From Cotesia glomerata (taxonomy: Eukaryota > Arthropoda > Insecta > Hymenoptera > Braconidae), in NCBI RefSeq assembly GCF_020080835.1, contig NC_058164.1:13648142-13712141 (forward strand): DNA of 64,000 nt, in the 5' to 3' direction. The position numbers and the translations under genes are program-made. Positions 1-10,488 of the stretch are shown piece by piece (positions within the stretch are counted from its first letter, which is position 1; every line of letters starts with the position of its first letter). The notes under the pieces are model-generated. The model was not told the origin of the DNA, made no database searches, and saw nothing but the letters and a program-made list of their open reading frames with translations.

Positions 1-206
1 GCTTAAATATCAATATTTTTCGAGTTATTAACAAAAAACGAAATATCGTTTTTTTTCCATCTTATTTTGTTAATAACAATTGCAATTTGTTACCTGCACC
101 AAAATCCTTTAAAAACATTTTTCTAGAGGTGATTCCGAATCGAATGAGCCATCGCTCATATTTTTAGGACCTTTATCTCTATTTTTCACGTTTTTGAACT
201 TGTTGA

Positions 207-1433
207 CTAGACTACCGGTGAACTGTATGGTGAGTCTGAGGGTTCAATTATATCGGCATTTATCATATCTTGAATTTGTGTTTTCAACTCGTCCTTTAAA
301 TTGTGCGGTATCCTGTATTGCTTGATGTTTATTGGAATGTCGTCCGATGTACGTATCCTGTGTGGCGGAACATTTGCTGCTTGTAATTTTTCTCCTGGCA
401 AAATATATATATCAGTTTCGTAGAAAATGTTTCCTCGTACTATCTCTAGCTCTTCTTTGTCGAGGTGTTCCGTTGATATAGTTGCAAGTATTTTGTTTGC
501 TCGTTCATGTCTTGAATTTCTAGTTGTTTCGTCTTTTTGGATGCTTTATATGGCTGCATCTGCTGTTATTTCCTCAAATTCGTCCATCTCTAGGTAAGGG
601 ACCGTGAACACATGTTTTTCCTCCGTGGTGTTATATACGTACATGCATGCTCTTCCATTGATAACTGATACCACTGCATCCCCCAAATAAACACCAGGTG
701 CTATGTCACATTATGGAACGTATCCTTCTTCTCCAGCGTTGACTACCCTGATGTGCACCATCTGTATTGATCTTTCGGGAATTTCGATAGTATCTTTACA
801 AAAGTCAAATGTATTATTTCCAAAAGTTATTTTTCTGTCTTCGAAGTTAATTTTCACCCCATGGTCCTCCAAAAATGTTAGTCCCAGAATGCCGTCCGCT
901 TCTAGGTTGAATTGGTCTCCTACAACATCGAATTTCGTTTTCCGTTTCTCGATGTCTAATTCGACCTTTCCTAAGGTTATGACTGCCTCCGAGGTTATCC
1001 CATGTAATCTGGTTTTCCTTGACTCATCAATTTCTACTCTTGCCTCTAGTATATCCTCTCGGATTAAATTTATTTCAGCTCCAGTGTCTATTAAAAATGT
1101 TGCTTTTCCTGCGTAAACTTTAATTGTATTTAATTGTATTGTTGTATGCATTTTACCGTATAGTTTAACGCTGATTTCTTTTACCACTCGTTCGCAGTCT
1201 TCCGAAATCTCTGCGTAGGCCGATCCAGTAAGGGATGATGCTGCCCCGGCTTTTTCTAGTTTAAATGACCAGTATTCTGCATAGATCGTTGGCGGTCTTG
1301 GTTTTGTTGGTACCGTATTTGCTGTGGTTGTTGCCATTGTTGTTGCGATTGCTGCCATTGTTGTTGCGGTCGTTGCCATTGTTGCTGCGGTTGTTGCCAC
1401 TGTTGTTGCGGGCCCATTGAACCGTCTCTTCAA
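207..1433 (-). pseudogene. Truncated gypsy pol: aspartic protease and start of RT
   Basis: The frame is open from 1433 and carries a retroviral-type aspartic protease with the active-site core LIDTGAEINLI (about 1080-1110) and a later ILGLTFL segment typical of the fold. In-frame stops lie at 711-713 and 546-548. The frame resumes (401-207) with the segment leading into RT, including IKQYRIP and the DIIEPSDSPYSSPV motif that precedes the fingers of Ty3/gypsy RT. The recognisable sequence then ends at a stop at 207-209. No RT palm, RNase H or integrase follows in the 206 bases to the window edge. The part of the frame overlapping gag reads as a Thr/Ala repeat that is only a shadow of the gag Gln repeats. 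Confidence 0.75.
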
Positions 1434-2527
1434 TTATCATAGCTTCCTGGAAGATTATCTGCTAGTTTTTGCATCCCAAACCGTCTTTGGTTCATTTAGT
1501 TCTGATAATAGTTGCTTCCGCCTTGTCCTCGGTAATTGTTGCGATACCCTCTTCCAGCTTGATTGTTACCAGTGTAGTAATTATAACTATATGGTCGTCT
1601 ATCGTCGTAACCCCTAGAACCGTTCTGATCATAACCCCCTCGTTGAAATTGTCCTGTACCTTGAAAGACGCCTGGCCTTTGTCCTTGTCTTGCCTGCTGT
1701 CGTCTTGCCTGTTCTGCAGGGCAATTTTGTATGAAATGGCCTGTTTCTCCACATCCGTAACATTTTAGGCTATTTAAATCAACGTTCGCCTTATCATTTG
1801 CTACAGCAAACACCAACCGTTTAGCGTCCTCTCTATCGTACTTGGTCAGTGTGTCTTCCTGCTGTGACTCTTCCTTGTATGCTGCTTACCTGATTTTTGC
1901 ATGTTCCCTCTCTTTGCGGTGGACCTTTTCCTTTTTTGCTCTGTTCATTGCTTCCGTCTTCTCCCCTTGGATTTCGACCTCCAATGCGATTTTCAGTGCA
2001 TTTTCTAGGGTTTCAGGTTCTCTATTGGAGACAGCATATGATAATTGTTGTTTGAGTCCGACGATCAATGTCTCCAGGGCTGCGGCGTTCAGGTCGTTTA
2101 CTCGATACGCTTTTTGTTCGGCTGATAGATTACTCCTTTCAATTTTATTTGCTGCTTGGCTTCTCGTACTCTCTAGACGTGCACCAAATTTCGCAACGCT
2201 CTCATTCTCTTCTTGGAACATCTTCGCCAGTCGATTAAGGATCGTGCGGAAATCTTCTGTTCTCCCAAAATTTTATCGCAGCTTTTCTATTACCCCATCT
2301 ATGGTCGTTGCTGACTTCATGAACGCTCTCATGCTGCCTACTGCCATGCCTGAAAGTCTGGACGCAAGTTCGAAGATAAATGTATCCCTGTCTCCCTCTC
2401 TCAACTTGGGTGTGCAATACTCGATGGCATCTATAAATGGTTCGACATCGCCTTCCCCAGAAAACACTGGTATATGTCTCATGAGCGATATTATGCGTTT
2501 CAGCCGTGCTTCCTCTGTATCCGCCAT
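1256..2527 (-). pseudogene. Ty3/gypsy gag relic with CCHC knuckle and Gln-Trp repeats
   Basis: One reading frame runs 423 codons from the ATG at 2527 to a stop at 1256-1258. It is interrupted by four in-frame nonsense codons (2273-2275, 1886-1888, 1496-1498, 1430-1432) and no frameshift. The N-terminal half looks like a capsid domain. A CCHC zinc knuckle with core CYGCGETGHF lies near 1750, followed by a Gly/Arg/Tyr/Gln-rich stretch. Near 1310-1412 there is a repeated seven-residue unit of the type QQQWQQP. Gag would form the particle and bind RNA. The four stops make it a dead copy. Pol overlaps it in another frame, as expected for programmed frameshifting in this superfamily. Confidence 0.7.
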
Positions 2528-2689
2528 GATTTCCGCTGGATTATCCTCTATTGTTTCTTCTGAGCTATCGAGGTCGATCGTGTTGTCTAATTTTCTTCCA
2601 GTTTCCCTTTCGCTTAATAATACTTCGAATGAAAAATCTTCAACTGCAATGTCTGAACCTACTGGGCTAGGGGTTGAGCTATGTTAACT

Positions 2690-3055
2690 GTTGTCGCACC
2701 ACCCGTCAAACCGCACCTGCCGATCCGCGTCGCGAAAATCGTGTGAGTTATCAATTTTTACGACTTACCTTAGTGCCAAGATGCTAAAATGTACCGTTAT
2801 CCACATTCGGCGTATTTCTGAGTGAATATCCTTGTTGGTCCGCCGTCTTTTCACTCCGTGCCTTTTTGTTGACGCCTTCTTTTGCTGTTTGGTTGTCCGT
2901 CCGTTGTTGAAATTTCCTTAATTATTTTCTTGGATCCCCTTTTTTTTTTTTGTTACTTCCCTTCAATTGTTCACTTTGCGTCTTTTATATCTTCTCTTTT
3001 GAGGACTTTCTTCTATTCTTTAATATCTTCTTCAGTTATTTTGGCACTTTTATTG

Positions 3056-3088
<33 letters not shown>

Positions 3089-3359
3089 TCTCGAACTTAT
3101 TATCACTTTTCCCTGTATAGCCTTTGACTTTTTCCTTATAATCTTTTTATTTTCTTTCTTATTCCACTTTTCCACTATTTCTGTCCTTTATTTCCTTTTC
3201 TTATTTCACTTTCTCAATATTTCTGTCATTTATTTCCTTTTTCTTATTTCACTTTCTCAATATTTCTGTCATTCTCTCTCTCTCCGTAAGTACATAAACA
3301 CGCTTAATTTTTCGCTCTGTCTTTAGAATATTTTTCTGCTGTAAATTGCCCCCAGGCAT
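2690..3359. other. Pyrimidine-rich spacer, probable leader of the minus-strand gypsy relic
   Basis: This stretch has no gene. The plus strand is strongly C/T-rich, with T runs near 2940 and 3062-3090 and repeated TTTCTGTCATTTATTTCC-type blocks at about 3180-3270. Similar blocks reappear at 6066-6230, on the far side of the inserted LINE. I read it as the purine-rich leader of the minus-strand gypsy element between PBS and gag. Confidence 0.4.
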
Positions 3360-3601
3360 TTTTTGTTTCAGAAATATTGCAAGCAACAAATTGCAATCTG
3401 CAGATTGACATATAAATTTTCCTTATTTGTTCGTTGTGGATTGTAAAATAATTAAATATGAATTGCTCATCATTGAAGAGGTTAAGTTGACAGTGATTTT
3501 AGTGTGCAGTGGGCTGTTAGCCAAATTAGCGTCAGTTGATGTCAACTTTCACTTGAAGTTTACCAGATTTGAAAGATATCATCTATTTGATAACTACTCC
3601 G

Positions 3602-3833
3602 TCGGTAAATTGTTATCAATTTGACTTTGGGCATCGAATTGATACAGTTCGAGAACTTATAAAAGACCTACAGTGTGTGCAACAAGGAAGTGTTAGTGAC
3701 ACTATTTATGACTGATTAATTACCTGGTCAAATTGTCTCTGAACATCAAATTGTTACGGCTTGAGTATCTGCAAAATACGAATAGTGTGTATATTGAGAA
3801 GGTTTAAGTGACACTATAAATAACTGGTTATTT
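3602..3833 (+). repeat. Two degenerate about 120-bp repeats in the LINE 5' UTR
   Basis: Two successive blocks share the order of a GGTAAATTG/GGTCAAATTG start, a CATCRAATTG block, an AGTGTGTG core and a GTGACACTATTTATGACTG-type end (about 3602-3724 and 3725-3833). They precede ORF1. Tandem 5' monomers acting as promoters are known in some LINEs, so a promoter role is possible but is inference. Confidence 0.35.
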
Positions 3834-3916
3834 ATCTTGTTTCTGACTGGTAAATTGGAACTTAACATTAAATTGTCTGGTCACCTTATAGTAATTTTAC
3901 TCTCAATCTTCTGGTT

Positions 3917-5143
3917 ATGCCATTGGTGTCTGATACATGTGTTAAATGCAAGAGACCTGTCAAATCATCTATTATTTGTAACACTTGTAAACAGCATTTT
4001 CATCCTGGTTGTGCACGAGATTATGTAAAAAACAAGCCGCTCACCGATTGCTGCCGAAGACAATTTAGCTATCTCCTGGGAAATTTAGATGCAAAAACGA
4101 GACTTGCTTCGCTAAAATCTACTAGCTCCAACACCTCTTCAGTTTCTAGCTTCAAGTCTGCCAGCTCTTCTCCTCTTGATCATACAATTAAAGCTCGTGG
4201 ATCTCTTTCACTTGCTCGTTCATCCACAGCTCGTGTTTCGACCTCTTTAAAATCACCCATCACTCCAAATACACCGGTATCACCTGGTTCAGACTCAGTG
4301 TTTCATTCATCTATTCCATCACCAGCAATGTTTCAGCTACCTCCCGACTGGTCTGAAAAATCACTTGATGATAAGATGACAGCTATGATGGAACAGTTCC
4401 TATCATCGAACATGTCAGTGAATAAGAAACTCGAAGATCTTAGTACGCAAATTACTGATCTCAAAAATTCACAAGCTGCTACTGTGGTTGACCTTTCGGA
4501 AGTTAAGGTTAGTGTAACGTTGAACTCGGAAATTGAAAAATTAAAAGAAGATTGTAAAACTAATATGAATACAATGCACAATAATCTAGCAGATCTGAGC
4601 AAGCTCGTTACTCTTGAGAACAGAGCAACTTCATCTACTTCATCTCTATCAGGAAGTACAACTGAATTGGTAATCGCAGGTATTCCAAATTCGGTGGCTG
4701 ATAATTTATCGCCTTCTGAAATTCAGTCTGCTGTTTTGAATGCTCTAGAGTTACCGCATTTGGTCAGTGACGTTCTGAGTGTTCGCAAATTCCAAAATAA
4801 AAATAGACTGAGACAAGATAAGGTTAACTATCATTCTTATCTTGTTGATTTGAAGTCTTCTCGAGTGCGTGATTTCATTATAAGTTCGAAACGCAAGTTA
4901 AAAAATCTTTTGGCTAAAACTGTGTTTCCGGATTATGTTGATCAAAACTTCAAAGGTGCTATATACGTCAATGAATTTTCACTGCCAGAGATACATAAAC
5001 TGCTTTTACAAACTAAAGAGGAGGCCAAATCAAAGAAGTTCAAGTATGTTTGGGTGACAAGCGGACAGATTTTTGTGAAGAGAGATGACGGCTCTGAAAT
5101 TCTTAAAATAAATTGTGTTTCTGATCTTGCTAAACTTGATTAA
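3917..5143 (+). CDS. LINE ORF1 protein with N-terminal PHD-like zinc finger
   Basis: The 408-residue frame is intact. It opens with a C-x2-C, C-x2-C, H-x2-C, CC cluster in residues 7-46 (cores CVKCKRP, ICNTCKQHFHPGC, DCCRR), a PHD/RING-like zinc finger. A Ser/Thr-rich linker follows, then a predicted coiled coil (about residues 145-230), then a C-terminal region with LVIAGIP and YLVDLKS blocks resembling the RRM-like/CTD part of LINE ORF1 proteins. Such proteins coat element RNA and form trimers or larger RNPs. The start was chosen because the zinc finger begins six residues later. An open ORF1 beside a destroyed ORF2 is notable. The family assignment comes from architecture, not alignment. 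Confidence 0.75.
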   Translation: MPLVSDTCVKCKRPVKSSIICNTCKQHFHPGCARDYVKNKPLTDCCRRQFSYLLGNLDAKTRLASLKSTSSNTSSVSSFKSASSSPLDHTIKARGSLSLARSSTARVSTSLKSPITPNTPVSPGSDSVFHSSIPSPAMFQLPPDWSEKSLDDKMTAMMEQFLSSNMSVNKKLEDLSTQITDLKNSQAATVVDLSEVKVSVTLNSEIEKLKEDCKTNMNTMHNNLADLSKLVTLENRATSSTSSLSGSTTELVIAGIPNSVADNLSPSEIQSAVLNALELPHLVSDVLSVRKFQNKNRLRQDKVNYHSYLVDLKSSRVRDFIISSKRKLKNLLAKTVFPDYVDQNFKGAIYVNEFSLPEIHKLLLQTKEEAKSKKFKYVWVTSGQIFVKRDDGSEILKINCVSDLAKLD

Positions 5144-5216
5144 CGTTTGATTTAACTTATCCAAGATAAGTAGAAACTTATCTTAGAACTATCACATTAC
5201 TCAAACAATCAGTAAA

Positions 5217-5765
5217 GTGAATTCAGCTCTGCATTGCCTCAAAGTTAGAAAAAACATCTTCTCAACTCCTATCAGAAAATTATTAGTATCTGCAACCATC
5301 CTTCCGCTCATTGATTATTGTACTGTTGCATTGATAGATTCATCATCTGACAGCAATTTAAAACTTCAACGTGCAATGAACTGCTCAACAAAATTTATCT
5401 TTGATCTCAAGAAAGATGAGCATATTACACTTTATCGACGAGAGCTGGGATAGCTATCGGTGAAGTATCGACGAATGTATTACATGAGTTGTTACTTTTA
5501 CAAGCTACTTCAAGTTGGGAAACCCAATTACTTACGAGACCTGTTCACAGAAGACATTGATACCAGACGCTCCAATAGGTTAGCAGCTAAAAAACATTCT
5601 TTTTTCAAATTACCTCATTTTGCTACTACCTATATGGAGCATTCATTCATTTATGGTAACTGTGATACGCCTGTGGGAAGAAATACCTGAGGAAATTGTA
5701 AACTCGAGTAGCATTGAAGTCTTCAAAAATAAAGTTTTTGACTATTTGCTAAATTTAGACAGTTG
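5217..5765 (+). pseudogene. C-terminal remnant of LINE ORF2 (reverse transcriptase tail)
   Basis: The frame begins inside the thumb/C-terminal part of a LINE reverse transcriptase. It has the conserved block LPLIDYC, then KLQRAMN, FIFDLKKDEHIT and YRRELG, which is characteristic of Jockey/CR1-type ORF2. A TAG at 5451-5453 interrupts the frame, it reopens with LSVKYRR, and a frameshift near 5665 is needed to reach the LWEEIPEEI tail ending at 5765. The endonuclease, the catalytic YADD and everything upstream have been deleted, leaving ORF1 and ORF2 remnants only about 73 bases apart. Confidence 0.7.
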
Positions 5766-6366
5766 ATAAATTAAACAATTGATAAATTAAATTTGTTGAT
5801 TACAGTACTTTTTATACTAATTAACGGATTTAAATTGGGACAGTAGTCGAATCAGTTTAAAAAAGTTGAAAATGTTTAAAAGTTTTTGAAAGAAAGTAAA
5901 TTTAAAATATTATTTTTGCAATATTATTCTAAAATTTAGGTTAAGAATTATGTACTTACATTTACATTTAATATTATTAACTTTTAAGATGAAAATATTT
6001 TGTATTTTAATTGCCATTTGGCCTGTGCCTTGGCATAAATAAATTTATCAATCAATCAATCAATCATTTATTTCCTTTTTCCTGTATAACCTTTGTATTT
6101 CACGTATAATCTTTTTATTTTCTTCCTTATTTCATTTTCTCAATATTTCTGTCTTTTATTTCCTTTTTCTTATTTTACTTTTTAATATTTCACTTTTCTG
6201 TATAACCTCTTTATTTTACTTTTTCCAATTCTTTGGTTATGTAACACTCCATCAAATACCCGGGGATATTTTATTTTGAGTTCTCAGTTTTCCATTTCCT
6301 GGGTACTCACCACTAAATGTTCGCACAATTCACTTCACTCGATTCACTTAGCTGGGCGACAACCAA

Positions 6367-6377
6367 GTTGGGCGCCA
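6367..6377 (-). other. Primer-binding-site-like TGGCGCCCAAC
   Basis: On the minus strand this reads TGGCGCCCAAC, identical to the first 11 bases of the PBS of the intact gypsy element at 25271. It lies between the pyrimidine-rich leader and a possible LTR end, where a PBS should be for the minus-strand gypsy relic. Confidence 0.45.
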
Positions 6378-6384
6378 AAATTCC

Positions 6385-6731
6385 TGTTACCTGTGGGCTT
6401 ACTCCTGGATCTGTTACCTTTCACGTAATAGACATCCGGACTAACTCAGTATCTCACAGGAACTTATTTATAAAATGGAAAAGGGTGTGGGTCGCTTCGC
6501 GAATGAAGAATACAGGTGAATTATGTTAATGATTGTTTATTGGTGTTATGTCCACCCGCAAATGTAATTATGATTATTGTCTGCTGTAGTACCTGAGGAA
6601 GCTGCGAAAGTGGCGAAACGTTGTATGAAAATTAAATAAACATCAAGTATTAAATATCCTGAAAATAAGAACGGTTTTAATTATATTACAAATTATGGAT
6701 AAGAACACTAATAACTCTAATAAATGATAAC
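6385..6731 (-). repeat. Possible 5' LTR of the minus-strand gypsy relic
   Basis: On the minus strand the segment begins TGTTATC and ends GGTAACA, seven bases before the PBS-like site, and carries a TATA-like TTATAAATAAG near 6465. About 347 bp would be a modest gypsy LTR. A CTGAGGAAGCTGCGAAAG...GCGAAACG hairpin-like motif lies at about 6592-6622. No second LTR copy is present to test it, so the limits are uncertain. A 20-mer starting at 6544 is shared with 7871-7890. Confidence 0.35.
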
Positions 6732-7870
6732 AAAAAAAAAATACAACGAGCTTACGTCACTCATATAAATTTTTCAAAAATTAAGAAATCATAAAATTTT
6801 TTTTTCAAAATGATTATTTCAAACGTCTAATATTTAATAAAAATAAATATAAGTAATTAAGAGGACAGGGAGAGTCATCTAATGGCAATTATAATAGAGC
6901 CACTGCACACGTACTCACACATACCCATTGATCGTGCTATATAAACTCTTATAAAATTTTCTTTTTTTCTTTAAAATAAGCTTTTACTTTTTTTTCTTTT
7001 TTCTCTTTCACCCTATTGTCTAAGTTCTAATTAATTATTTATTTATAAATTTTTTTTTTCCTTTCTCTTCCTTTTTTTTTCTCTCCAAAATTAAAAAAAA
7101 AAAAATTCTTCTCTTCTCCACCTAAAGCTGTTATTTATCCTATTTCTATTTACTTCTTATACTACCGTTACAACTACCTGAATTACTATGGTATAGGAGA
7201 GAAGGAATAAGCATTATATAAAAAAAAATTGATACCAAATTTTTCTTCTTTTTTATTTAAAATAAAATAAAAAGAAGAAGACAGTAGGAAAATTTTTCCT
7301 AATATTTATATATATGTTCACTTATATATATAATACAGAAGCAAAATGATCTGCCCTTTAATCTCCATTGCCAGCCACCCGATATCATCTGATACGCCTA
7401 AAAGGAATAACAGATGAATTAATCTCTTGGCAAGAGATGAAACGATTGAAATATACCTGTTATATTACAAATTTCGCTAACCTACTCTCCATAAATGGCA
7501 ATGGCTAATTTAATACCAAGTACCGTAGTTTTCGGAATTTTTTTCAACGGTGTACATTTCTTCTTCTTTTCTCTCTTTAACAAAACTCTTAAATGTAATG
7601 TTAGCTCGATCACTGCTGAGACAATAGTGATACTCAACACGGCTTACCGAAATCAAGAGGCGAAGACGATTAACCATCCGTCAGCATACAATACTGCACA
7701 AGATAAAATATATATTTAAATATTGGCGCCAGATGACTCCTCCTGTTACTCTACTTATTATATTAAGATATATTAAGTTAAACTAAAAATTTTAAGTGGC
7801 TTTCGCTTATAGGTAAGGTGGCCATAGGAAAACCGATAAGCTATACTAGCTCCTCGCTTTTCCGGGGGAA
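6732..7870. other. AT-rich and pyrimidine-rich spacer, no gene recognised
   Basis: T-rich and A-rich runs dominate (for example 6965-7100 and 7225-7275). A slightly GC-richer patch at 7335-7420 has no recognisable coding sequence. A short open frame at 7495-7719 has no motif and unremarkable composition, so I do not call it. Confidence 0.5.
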
Positions 7871-8030
7871 TGTTATGTCCACCCGCAAATTTTTTTTCTC
7901 TCTTCTCTTTCTTTAAATTTAAATCGTCCGCGCAGATGAAAGACTTCTCCATGCGCGAAAGCCACAATAAAATAGAAGCTACGCGACTGCTGGTTAACTA
8001 GCGGGGACTTCTGCAACCTCAGCACCGCGA

Positions 8031-8042
8031 GTATTTAAAAAG
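8031..8042 (+). promoter_or_regulatory. TATA-like box in the LTR-like segment
   Basis: GTATTTAAAAAG follows a GC-rich stretch and lies about 30 bases upstream of the start of the 145-bp duplication. Spacing suits a core promoter of an LTR. It is a motif call only. Confidence 0.3.
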
Positions 8043-8063
8043 GCGATCAACAGCCAACGCCTT

Positions 8064-8343
8064 GTCTTAGTTGGTTAATTCGACTTCCGCGTTTAACTGA
8101 CGGGCCCGTGCCTTGTAGAGTCCTTTGCTTTAATTTGCTCCGCACTTAAAGGAAGTTTGGACGCGGTTTCAACCGGCAGGCCACGTATTAGTTTTAAGTG
8201 TAAACCAGGTCTTAGTTGGTTAATTCGACTTCCGTGTTTAACTGACGGGCCCGTGCCTTGTAGAGTCTTTTGCTTTAATTTGCACTGCACTTAGAGAAAG
8301 TTTGGACGCGGTTTAACCGGCAGGCCACGTATTAGTTTTAATC
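8064..8343 (+). repeat. 145-bp tandem duplication
   Basis: Two units start at 8064 and 8209 with GTCTTAGTTGGTTAATTCG and run through a GACGGGCCCGTGCCTTGTAG block to an ACGTATTAGTTTTAA end. They differ at only a few positions, for example CTCCGCACTTAAAGG versus CACTGCACTTAGAGA. It lies just downstream of the TATA-like box of the LTR-like segment. Confidence 0.85.
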
Positions 8344-8880
8344 TTAGAGAGTCGTATTCTCGAAGTTCTAATTTGCTCTGCACTTAGGCGAGAATTCGGT
8401 CATTAAGTTTATTCAAAATTCCTTAAAAGCTAGTTTTGCGCACTTTACCCTACGGGGGACTGAAGGACGTTAGCTCAATCGAATTATTAAAATTCATTAA
8501 ATTAAATTACGTTAAAACCAAATTTGTAAAAGTGTAAGTTTTGGCGTTTACAAAAATAAATCTAAATAAAAGTGAAATCAGTTTTAAATCAGTTCATTTC
8601 ACAAAATAAGAAGCCCGTAAAATGAGCAGCCCAATTCTATCCTAATCCATCCGCTGCAAGGACCAATCAGAAGGTCCCAATCCAGGAAAAGGCGCTAACA
8701 GCAGCCCACATAAATAATTAAACAATGGAATTAAAACCTCCGTTGCGTATTCTTTAAATCGTTAGTCCAAACCTACACCGTTTACGCTACCACTTAAACG
8801 CCCTTGGACATATCATTGGGCGTCCCCAAAGCATGGGAGTTACCCTGAATGGCCCTGAGAGCCTCTTTTACAAACTAATT

Positions 8881-9548
8881 ATTCACGATAAAACACAGTT
8901 TCAATATTAAGATCAATTTAACAGCAAAACGCAATGATTCTATAGCGGAGACAGATGTAGCAGTAATGAGAATGAGAGTCTAATTTAGACAATTAAGCTC
9001 GGTACTATTATTCGGACTCGATATAGATTCGGACAGACTAATCGACTGACTGACTGTAGGTGACGCAAAAGCTGGCGTCTCCTGGATGATCGAGTTTATA
9101 TATTCTTCGTCGCGGGCATTGCCGATTATTGTATTCTTGCGCCAAGCTAGTGTTAATCCGCGAAAATAACTCATATTATTACGCCCGCAGATTAACGTAA
9201 CTACTTTTATGTTCCCTGAATCAGCGGAAAATCGGTATTTATGCGCCAGGTATTGTTAAATGACCATTGATAAACTGTCGTTTCAGAACCACGTGCATGT
9301 CCAATTCGTAGAAGCCTCGCGATTCTAATTAAGTCTTAACCTTGCTGGCCGATCACAGAAGACGAGAGTTCCTATTTCATGAGGGCAAGTTGGGCCGTTT
9401 AATATATCGATTTACAGATATAGATTTAGTATCGAGATATAGACGGGAGGGTAGGCCCTTCCGTCACAAGGAATAATTCTTTATTTTTTTTTCTGTTTTG
9501 CGCATAAGTAATTGTTGATAAAAATATTTCATATTTTTTAATTTTCAG
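8881..9548. other. Spacer, with upstream intron of the DDE exon at its right end
   Basis: No gene is recognised. The last about 75 bases are T-rich and end TTTTTAATTTTCAG, a splice acceptor feeding the exon at 9549. A short minus-strand open frame (8980-9174) has Ser-rich content but no recognised motif. Confidence 0.4.
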
Positions 9549-10102
9549 ATCATATCAAAATTTGGTTGGAGAGGGTGTTTTTTCCAAATGTGGGTCCAAA
9601 ATCTTTATTACTAATTAACTCATGGACTGGGCATTGTTCTCAAGTTGTACACAGCGTTAAACATACAAATATGGATACTGAAAATATGATCTTACCAAAA
9701 GGTACAATTAGGAAAATTCAACCGCTTGATATTTTTGGATTCCAAGGATGGGAAAATTTTGTTCGATATTTTTCGGATCGTACAGTTTTAATGAATTTGG
9801 ACATAAACTTGCATTTACAAAATAACATTATAAAATTTCAATCACTTTCATATATCCAATTGTCATCTCCTCGATACATAAATTTATTCACGTACATGTG
9901 GTACAAAAGTGGCTACACAGATGTAAAATCAGATGAGTTCGAAAATCCTGTGGATTTTGCATTTCACAGATCATGCAATTCTCATTGTGAGGTTCCTGGT
10001 TGTCAAAATATAGCAATTATCCGCTGCTCATGGTGCAAAAAGACGTTGTGTTTTCAAAATTTTTTTCATGAACATCACGATTGCAAAACATATATTGAAT
10101 AG
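9549..10102 (+). pseudogene. Terminal exon of a DDE-superfamily transposase with Cys/His tail
   Basis: The exon follows TTTTCAG and stays open to TAG at 10100-10102. No ATG is needed, because the frame enters from an upstream exon that I cannot find. It carries the second catalytic block of a DDE endonuclease fold (LLLINSWTGHCSQ), then KGTIRKIQPLDIFGFQGW, and ends in a Cys/His-rich tail with CEVPGC, CSWCKKTLCF and FHEHHDC, probably a zinc-binding domain. This arrangement is familiar from uncharacterised insect proteins of transposase origin, in which I recall the first block as LLLLDSW. Here the Asp reads Asn, so the encoded enzyme should be inactive. Without upstream exons it is best treated as a relic. 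Confidence 0.55.
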
Positions 10103-10488
10103 ATCTGCATATGACAAAATGATAAATTTAAATATTAAATTTCATAAACTTCAGAAATATCAGATATTTTTTTCAATATTTTTGTAAAAAATCATTTGTG
10201 AATTCTTGATAAATAAAAATTGATTACAATAAAGCATATATTATAAGCATTTTTTCTATTTTTTTTTCCAAAGCAGATTCACATTACATGACATTTATAA
10301 TATTTGATGTCCGGATACACAAAATTAAGTTTAGGATGAGAAGTAAAAAAGTAAGTAAAATATTAAAATATAATATTATTATTATTTTCTAAATTCTAGA
10401 AATATATAAAAAAATTATTATTGATGAATTCATATCAAAATTAGTATTAAAAACGATATTTTCTTGGTGGCCAATGTAGATATACTTA
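10103..10488. other. AT-rich 3' flank of the DDE exon
   Basis: No gene. It contains AATAAA near 10210-10235, usable as poly(A) signals for the exon upstream, and otherwise low-complexity A/T. Confidence 0.4.

Larger units (their letters stand above)
3360..6066 (+). mobile_element. Internally deleted non-LTR retrotransposon (LINE)
   Basis: The order is a 5' UTR with degenerate repeats, an intact ORF1 (3917-5143), about 70 bases of spacer, a C-terminal ORF2 fragment (5217-5765), a 3' UTR and a terminal (AATC)n-like tail at about 6035-6066. Endonuclease and most of RT are absent, so the copy is not autonomous. A PHD-like ORF1 and a short tandem-repeat tail are known from the Jockey/CR1 group of LINEs; the clade is not settled here. 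The 5' end is approximate. Confidence 0.7.
207..6731 (-). mobile_element. Decayed Ty3/gypsy LTR retrotransposon, minus strand, split by a LINE
   Basis: On the minus strand the order is a possible 5' LTR (6385-6731), a PBS-like site (6367-6377), a purine-rich leader, gag (2527-1256) and the start of pol (1433-207). Pol stops abruptly at the beginning of reverse transcriptase, so the rest of RT, RNase H, integrase and the 3' LTR are missing. The leader is interrupted by a plus-strand LINE (about 3360-6066), because the same C/T-rich plus-strand pattern flanks it on both sides. The coding frames hold several nonsense codons. The outer LTR boundary is an inference from TGTTA...TAACA ends. Confidence 0.6.
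7871..8880 (+). repeat. Probable solo or partial LTR starting TGTTATGTCC
   Basis: The segment opens TGTTATGTCCACCCGC, a TG start typical of LTRs. About 160 bases in there is a TATA-like GTATTTAAAAAGG (8031-8042) followed by a GC-richer transcribed-like region with a 145-bp tandem duplication. No gag, pol or PBS follows. The 3' limit is approximate. The opening 20 bases also occur at 6544-6563, so the family is present twice. Confidence 0.3.

Noticed and set aside
1842..2687. 281-codon plus-strand frame opposite gag
   Set aside because: It is the complement of the gag coding sequence; composition mirrors gag codons and no domain is visible.
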